Positions 29,127 through 33,029 of a stretch of DNA of 33,029 bases are shown one piece after another. Position 1 is the first letter of the stretch. Each line of letters opens with the position of its first letter. The translations under genes and the position numbers were made by a program. The DNA comes from Thermoflexus sp040289485 (GTDB taxonomy: Bacteria; Chloroflexota; Anaerolineae; Thermoflexales; Thermoflexaceae), in NCBI RefSeq assembly GCF_040289485.1, contig NZ_PSLG01000020.1, forward strand, positions 1-33,029, read 5' to 3'. The notes under the pieces are model-generated. The model had not been told where the DNA came from. It searched no databases and saw only the letters and a list, made by a program, of their open reading frames with translations.

Positions 29127-30488
29127 GATCACGACGGTCCCTGCGCCGGGCCGGCTTTGGATCTCCAGGCGCCCGCTGAGCAGGCGGGCGCGCTCCTCCA
29201 TGTTGCGCAGGCCGATGCCGGGCCGAACCTCCGGGCCGAAGCCACGCCCATCATCCGCGATTTGGATCTGCAATCGGCCGTCGCGGAGGGCCGCGGTGAT
29301 ACGGACCTGCCGGGCCCGGGCGTGGCGGACCACGTTGCTCAGCGCCTCCGAGACAATGGCCAGGATGTGTCGCAACTGGGCAGGGGGCAGTTGGGCGTCG
29401 GGGGGGATCTGCCAGTCGGTCGCCACGTCCACCAGGGCGGGCAGGCCGTATTCCCGGATGATCCGTTCGATCCCATCCGTCAAGCTGGCCATGGCCGGGC
29501 GGGATGGAAGCTCCTGGAGGATCTCCCGCAGGCTGCCCACCGCCTGGTCCAGGAGACGGATCACTGGGTTGAGGGCGGCGGCGGTCGAGGGTTCGGCCTG
29601 GGCCTGGACGTTGCGGACCAGGAGGCCCGCCCCATAGATCATCTGCAGGGTTCGGTCGTGGAGCTCCCGGCTCATGCGCTCGCGCTCGCTGGCCAGGATC
29701 TGGGCCTCCTCCAAGGTCCCCAGGCGGTTGCTCAGCTCGATCTCGAAGATCTCCAGCGCCCGCAGCATCCCGCCCACCAGGATGATGCCGACCAGGCTGC
29801 GCAAGAGGAAGAAGGGGAAGCCCAGGAGGCCCTGGAGGGCTTCCTCGTTCCAGCGGTCGAAGGGCGCTATGGGCAGGGCCGGTCCCACCAGGCCGGCCAG
29901 GAGGCTGTAGGCGGCGATGGCCAGCCCGGCCATCCGCAACATGTTCACGATGTGCGGCCGGGCGAGGGGGATCAACAGGTGGAAGGTGTGGCGGCGCAGG
30001 GCGTAGGCGGCCAGCAGCCCGCCCGGGAGGCCCAGGAGCCAGCGGGCCCCGACCTCCATCCAACGGCTCCACGCGTCCAGGGGAACTGGGGCGGCGATCC
30101 CCAGGAGGAAAGCGCCGCCTCCCCAGGCCATAAAGAGAGCCAGCCCCGCCAGGCGCAGTTGCTGCCAGCGAGGGCCGAGGGGAGCCACGATGTCGGCGCC
30201 GAATTCAAACAAGCAAAGGAAGGCCAAGGCCAGCACCATCGCCCGCCCCATGCGTAGCAGGTCCACGGCCTCGCCGCCGCCGGCGAGGCCGGTCGGCAGG
30301 AGGACCGCGCTCCACTCGTAGAGGGCGTGGAGGAACCCGAAACCGGCCAGCCAGGGCAGGCTGCGGGCCAGCCGCAGGCGGCTGTGCCCGCGGGATTGCA
30401 GGATCAGGATCAGCCCCAGGGTGTAATACACCAGCCCGGCGAAGAACCGCAGGACGGGCTCTTGGTTCTGGAACAGGTCGTGGAGCAT
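29019..30488 (-). CDS. Membrane sensor histidine kinase, NarL/DegS class
   Basis: 489 residues with GGAGG before the ATG. The N-terminal half (about 10-240) has around seven hydrophobic segments, so the sensor is membrane-embedded. A short coil leads to the HisKA_3 dimerisation helix with phospho-acceptor H277 in SRELHDRTLQMIYGAGL. The ATPase part has N385 (SEALSNVVRHA), ADDGRGFG (411-418) and GIGLRNMEERARLLSGR. About 30 residues after VVILEVPW are basic and low in complexity, and this tail lies in the overlap with the PAP2 gene. Kinases of this class pair with NarL-type regulators; none is nearby, and the OmpR-type regulator at 24526 is not the expected partner. Confidence 0.93.
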   Translation of the reverse strand: MLHDLFQNQEPVLRFFAGLVYYTLGLILILQSRGHSRLRLARSLPWLAGFGFLHALYEWSAVLLPTGLAGGGEAVDLLRMGRAMVLALAFLCLFEFGADIVAPLGPRWQQLRLAGLALFMAWGGGAFLLGIAAPVPLDAWSRWMEVGARWLLGLPGGLLAAYALRRHTFHLLIPLARPHIVNMLRMAGLAIAAYSLLAGLVGPALPIAPFDRWNEEALQGLLGFPFFLLRSLVGIILVGGMLRALEIFEIELSNRLGTLEEAQILASERERMSRELHDRTLQMIYGAGLLVRNVQAQAEPSTAAALNPVIRLLDQAVGSLREILQELPSRPAMASLTDGIERIIREYGLPALVDVATDWQIPPDAQLPPAQLRHILAIVSEALSNVVRHARARQVRITAALRDGRLQIQIADDGRGFGPEVRPGIGLRNMEERARLLSGRLEIQSRPGAGTVVILEVPWLGIRREDLHRPLRGGQSQSEEEGRSAPGGP

Positions 30489-30520
30489 CCGGCCTCCAGG
30501 CGCCCTACCTTATCGATTCT

Positions 30521-30526
30521 TATAAT
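30521..30526 (+). promoter_or_regulatory. Probable -10 box between the kinase and dehydrogenase genes
   Basis: TATAAT at 30521-30526 within the AT-rich run TTATAATAAA, in the divergent gap of the kinase (-) and dehydrogenase (+). No clear -35 box lies 17 bases upstream. On the minus strand the same run reads TATAAG, which could serve the kinase gene. An ATCGAT hexamer lies just upstream, as it does beside the similar run at 28126-28136. Confidence 0.4.
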
Positions 30527-30645
30527 AAATCCGAGCGGGGAACGCCGCGAGGGCACCTGGGCCCTGCCCTGTGGGTTGGCCCTGACCGGGGATGGAGGTA
30601 AATTTCCAGGCATCGGCGCGAAGGATGCTCGAACGGAGAGGGTCG

Positions 30646-31665
30646 GTGGTTCGCTCGACCGTGGCGCTGGTCTATCACACGCCGCAGGATTTGCGGCTGG
30701 AGGAAGTCCCGTTGCGGGATCCGGGTCCGGGGGAGGTCCTGGTCCGGATCCGGGTCTGTGGGTTGTGCCCGGGGGAACTGATGGATTGGTATATGGCCCG
30801 TAAGGCCCCCCTCACCCCAGGCCACGAACTGGTGGGGGAGATTGTGGAGGTGGGCCCTGGGGTGGCGGGGTTCCGCGGCGGGGAGCGGGTGGTGGTGCAC
30901 CACCACGCCCCGTGCGGGGCGTGCCGGTTCTGCCGGCGGGGGGATTTCGTCCAGTGCCCCACCTGGCGGGCGACCCGCCTGATCCCCGGGGGCCTGAGCG
31001 CGTATGCCCTCGTCCCCCCACCGGTGGTGGAACGGGATCTCCTTCCCATCCCGGACGCCGTCTCCGACGAGGCGGCGGCCTTCACCGAGCCCCTGGCCAC
31101 GGTGGTCAAGGCCCTGCGGCGGGCGGGGCTGCGGCCGGGGGACCGGGTGGCGGTGATCGGCCTAGGGGTGATGGGGCTGCTCCACGGCCTGACCGCCCAA
31201 CGATGGGGGGCGGAGCGGGTGTGGGGGATCGATCGGATCCCGGCGCGCCTGGAGGCCGGCGCCCGCCTGGGGCTGATCCCGACGCCGGCGGAGGCCGCGG
31301 TCGAGCGCATCCGGGCGGAGAGCGAGGGTTGGGGAGCGGATCTAGTGGTGGTGGGGCCGGGCTCTCTGGAGGCCATCGAACTGGGCTGGTCTCTGGCGGC
31401 CCCTGGCGGGACCCTGCTCCTCTTCACGCCGACCCCGCCGGAAGTCCGCTGGTCGGTGGACGTGCACACCCTCTACTTCCGGGAGGTGCGGGTGATCCCC
31501 AGTTACTCCGCCGGGCCCGACGACATGCGGGAGGCCCTGCGGCTCATCGCCGAGGGCCTTCCGGTGGAGGGGCTGATCACCCACCGCCTGCCGCTGCCCG
31601 AGGCCCCCCGAGGCTACCAGGCCATGCGGGCGTATGAGGCCCTCAAGGTCCTGGTATATCCGTGA
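30646..31665 (+). CDS. Zinc-dependent medium-chain dehydrogenase
   Basis: 339 residues from a GTG at 30646 with GGAG 7 bases upstream; an ATG at 30592 in frame would add 18 residues that do not look like the family. Catalytic zinc ligands are C38 (RVCGLCPGE), H60-E61 (TPGHELVGE) and the Glu of TEPLATV. The structural zinc lobe has four cysteines in CGACRFCRRGDFVQC. The nucleotide-binding fold carries GLGVMG. Members oxidise alcohols, polyols or amino acids with NAD(P)+; CGLCPGE replaces the usual CGxCGTD, so the substrate pocket may differ. It converges with the cupin gene. Confidence 0.9.
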   Translation: MVRSTVALVYHTPQDLRLEEVPLRDPGPGEVLVRIRVCGLCPGELMDWYMARKAPLTPGHELVGEIVEVGPGVAGFRGGERVVVHHHAPCGACRFCRRGDFVQCPTWRATRLIPGGLSAYALVPPPVVERDLLPIPDAVSDEAAAFTEPLATVVKALRRAGLRPGDRVAVIGLGVMGLLHGLTAQRWGAERVWGIDRIPARLEAGARLGLIPTPAEAAVERIRAESEGWGADLVVVGPGSLEAIELGWSLAAPGGTLLLFTPTPPEVRWSVDVHTLYFREVRVIPSYSAGPDDMREALRLIAEGLPVEGLITHRLPLPEAPRGYQAMRAYEALKVLVYP

Positions 31666-31686
31666 GGCGGCCCCAGGGGAAGCGCT

Positions 31687-32181
31687 TCAGAACACGTAAG
31701 GGGCGGTGGCCGGGTTGCGCTTCAGGGCTTTCCACTCCGCCTCGTCCACCGGGCGCGGCGTGTCGCGCTCGGCGTCCACCGGGCACAGAAAACCGAAAGG
31801 CTCGTCGCCGTCGTTGATCCAGCGGTGGGGGACCTCCGGCGGGACGTAGACGAGATCGAAGGGGGCCACCTCGAAGACCTCGGGGCCCACCAGGGCCTTG
31901 CCCCGGCCCCGGATCACCAGGATGAGGTGGATGTGGGCGTGCTTCTCCAGGCTGGAATAGGCCCCCGGCGCCAGTTCGAAGTATCGGAGTTGGAAGCGGC
32001 ACGGGACCTCCGGCGGCCCTCCCAGGATGAAGCGGGTGATCCCTCGCCAGCCCATCCCCCGCTGTTCGCCCAGGCTGAACTTATAGACCTGGGGCTCGAT
32101 CCCCTCCCAGCGGAAAGTCTCCGGGTTGAAAGCGATCCGGCGGCCGGTCTGCAGCGTCCCAACGGCTTCCCCCCCCGGCAT
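31687..32181 (-). CDS. Cupin-domain protein
   Basis: 164 residues from the ATG at 32179-32181, with GGAGG 8 bases upstream; a second ATG two codons earlier (32187) sits too close to the site. A single cupin barrel: LAPGAYSSLEKHAHIHLILV has candidate metal ligands H81, H83 and H85, and PPEVPHRWINDGDEPFGFLC has H119. The usual glutamate of cupin motif 1 is replaced, so metal binding is altered or uses H85. The function cannot be fixed; related proteins are sugar isomerases, dioxygenases or sensors. The neighbours are two dehydrogenases on the opposite strand. Confidence 0.85.
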   Translation of the reverse strand: MPGGEAVGTLQTGRRIAFNPETFRWEGIEPQVYKFSLGEQRGMGWRGITRFILGGPPEVPCRFQLRYFELAPGAYSSLEKHAHIHLILVIRGRGKALVGPEVFEVAPFDLVYVPPEVPHRWINDGDEPFGFLCPVDAERDTPRPVDEAEWKALKRNPATAPYVF

Positions 32182-32217
32182 TGTCATCCCCTCCGCGGGC
32201 GCAGATATGCTTCGGTA

Positions 32218-32246
32218 ATTGTAGAGGATGGCCTGGCGTGCCTCAA
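32218..32246 (-). promoter_or_regulatory. Promoter for the cupin gene
   Basis: On the minus strand TTGAGG (32246-32241) and TACAAT (32223-32218) are separated by exactly 17 bases, matching the consensus at 4 of 6 and 5 of 6. The start codon lies about 36 bases downstream. This is the best complete sigma-A-type promoter in the window. Confidence 0.55.
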
Positions 32247-32340
32247 GGATCGCCCTGCCGGAGGCCGGTCTCGGCGGCGCCCTTGGTGCAGTTCCATCCC
32301 GTGTGCTAAAGTTGCCGGAAAGGCTGTTGGAGGGGGGATG

Positions 32341-33029
32341 ATGTCGGAGCGCATGCTGGCCGCCCGTCTCCATGGCCCGGGGGATCTCCGGCTGGAGGCG
32401 TTGCCCCGGCCGGAGCCCGGGCCGGGCGAGGTGGTGATCCGCGTGGAGCGGGCGTTGACCTGCGGGACCGATGTCAAGATCTTCCGGCGCGGGCGGCACC
32501 CGGCCCTGGGCCCGTTGCCCGCCCTCTTCGGCCACGAGGTGGCCGGGGAGGTGGTGGCGGTGGGGGAGGGGGTGATTGCCTTTCGGCCGGGGATGCGGGT
32601 GGTGGCCGCCAATTCCGCCCCCTGTGGGACGTGCCGGATGTGTCGGCGGGGGCAGTTCAGCCTGTGCCCGAACCTCACGTTCTTCTTCGGGGCCTTCGCC
32701 CAATACGCCCGCATCCCCGCGCCCATCGTCCGGGTGAACCTGTATGAGATCCCGGCGCACCTCCCGGCCGCCGCCGCCGCCCTGGTGGAGCCCCTGGCCT
32801 GCGCCCTGCGGGGCATCGAGGCCGGCGGGATCGGGCCCGGCATGACGGTCCTGGTGCTGGGGGGAGGGGCCATGGGTCTGATGCTGGCCTGCTTGGCGAA
32901 ACGGCGCGGCGCCTGGGTGGCGGTGGCCGATCCCCATGCCGAGCGGCGGGCCGCGGCGCTCCAGATCGGGGCGGATGCGGCGCTGGACCCGCGGGAGGAT
33001 CTCCCGGGGCGGCTGGCGGCGCGCCGAGA
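32341..33029 (+). CDS. Zinc-dependent medium-chain dehydrogenase (partial, runs off the window)
   Basis: 229 codons are visible with no stop before the window end. The start is one of two adjacent ATGs (32338 or 32341) after GGAGGGGGG; 32341 has the better spacing. Catalytic zinc ligands: C41 (LTCGTDVKIF), H65-E66 (LFGHEVAGE) and E150 (LVEPLAC). Structural zinc: C95, C98, C101, C109 in PCGTCRMCRRGQFSLCP. The Rossmann loop is VLGGGAMG. The CGTD form is typical of sorbitol/threonine-dehydrogenase-like enzymes. A weak promoter (TTGGTG 32283, TAAAGT 32307, 18-base spacer, TG extension) lies upstream. It is related to, but clearly diverged from, the dehydrogenase at 30646. Confidence 0.9.
   Translation, partial: MSERMLAARLHGPGDLRLEALPRPEPGPGEVVIRVERALTCGTDVKIFRRGRHPALGPLPALFGHEVAGEVVAVGEGVIAFRPGMRVVAANSAPCGTCRMCRRGQFSLCPNLTFFFGAFAQYARIPAPIVRVNLYEIPAHLPAAAAALVEPLACALRGIEAGGIGPGMTVLVLGGGAMGLMLACLAKRRGAWVAVADPHAERRAAALQIGADAALDPREDLPGRLAARR

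Noticed and set aside
1..33029. tRNA or rRNA genes, CRISPR arrays, insertion sequences, phage genes, attachment sites
   Set aside because: No repeat-spacer pattern, transposase or integrase-like protein, terminal inverted repeats or cloverleaf-like stretch was recognised on reading both strands.

Overview
The window is GC-rich chromosomal DNA (roughly two-thirds G+C by eye) from a bacterium. Evidence for the lineage is indirect: the complete S10-spc-alpha ribosomal gene order, zinc-ribbon (C+) forms of S14, S4, L24 and L36, GTG/TTG starts, very strong GGAGG ribosome binding sites, two adjacent FemAB-like genes and an OmpR-type regulator. This fits a thermophilic Chloroflexota (Anaerolineae/Thermoflexus-like) best, but that is inference; a 16S or protein search would settle it.

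Region 1 (1-17912, all + strand) is one long translation cluster. It starts with the last codons of tuf and runs rpsJ-rplC-rplD-rplW-rplB-rpsS-rplV-rpsC-rplP-rpmC-rpsQ-rplN-rplX-rplE-rpsN-rpsH-rplF-rplR-rpsE-rpmD-rplO-secY-adk-map-rpmJ-rpsM-rpsK-rpsD-rpoA-rplQ-truA-rplM-rpsI. Genes are tightly packed, with ATGA/GTGA overlaps at rpmC/rpsQ, adk/map and truA/rplM. infA, usually found between map and rpmJ, is absent. That gap instead holds a promoter-like site and two mini-ORFs. A strong GC hairpin lies between rpsM and rpsK, and two hairpins close the cluster.

Region 2 (18023-24300) holds a stand-alone nitrilase-fold amidohydrolase resembling the glutaminase half of NAD synthetase (-), a divergent pair of a probable lipoprotein solute-binding protein and an inositol-monophosphatase-family phosphatase (+, ATGA overlap), then clpB and a small serine hydrolase as an apparent two-gene operon (-).

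Region 3 (24301-30488) holds an OmpR/PhoB-type response regulator divergent from clpB, two tandem FemAB-type aminoacyltransferase paralogues, a UPF0173 metal-dependent hydrolase (-), a PAP2 membrane phosphatase (+) and a NarL-class sensor kinase (-). The PAP2 and kinase genes overlap tail to tail by 108 bp.

Region 4 (30521-33029) holds two zinc-dependent medium-chain dehydrogenases flanking an opposite-strand cupin; the second dehydrogenase is cut by the window end. No RNA genes, insertion sequences, CRISPR arrays or phage genes were seen. No gap between genes exceeds 300 bases. I found no clear novel multi-gene system. The best leads are the missing infA with its replacement sequence, the alpha-operon hairpin, the 11-bp-spaced TTAA repeats at the clpB/regulator promoter region, and the tandem FemAB pair.
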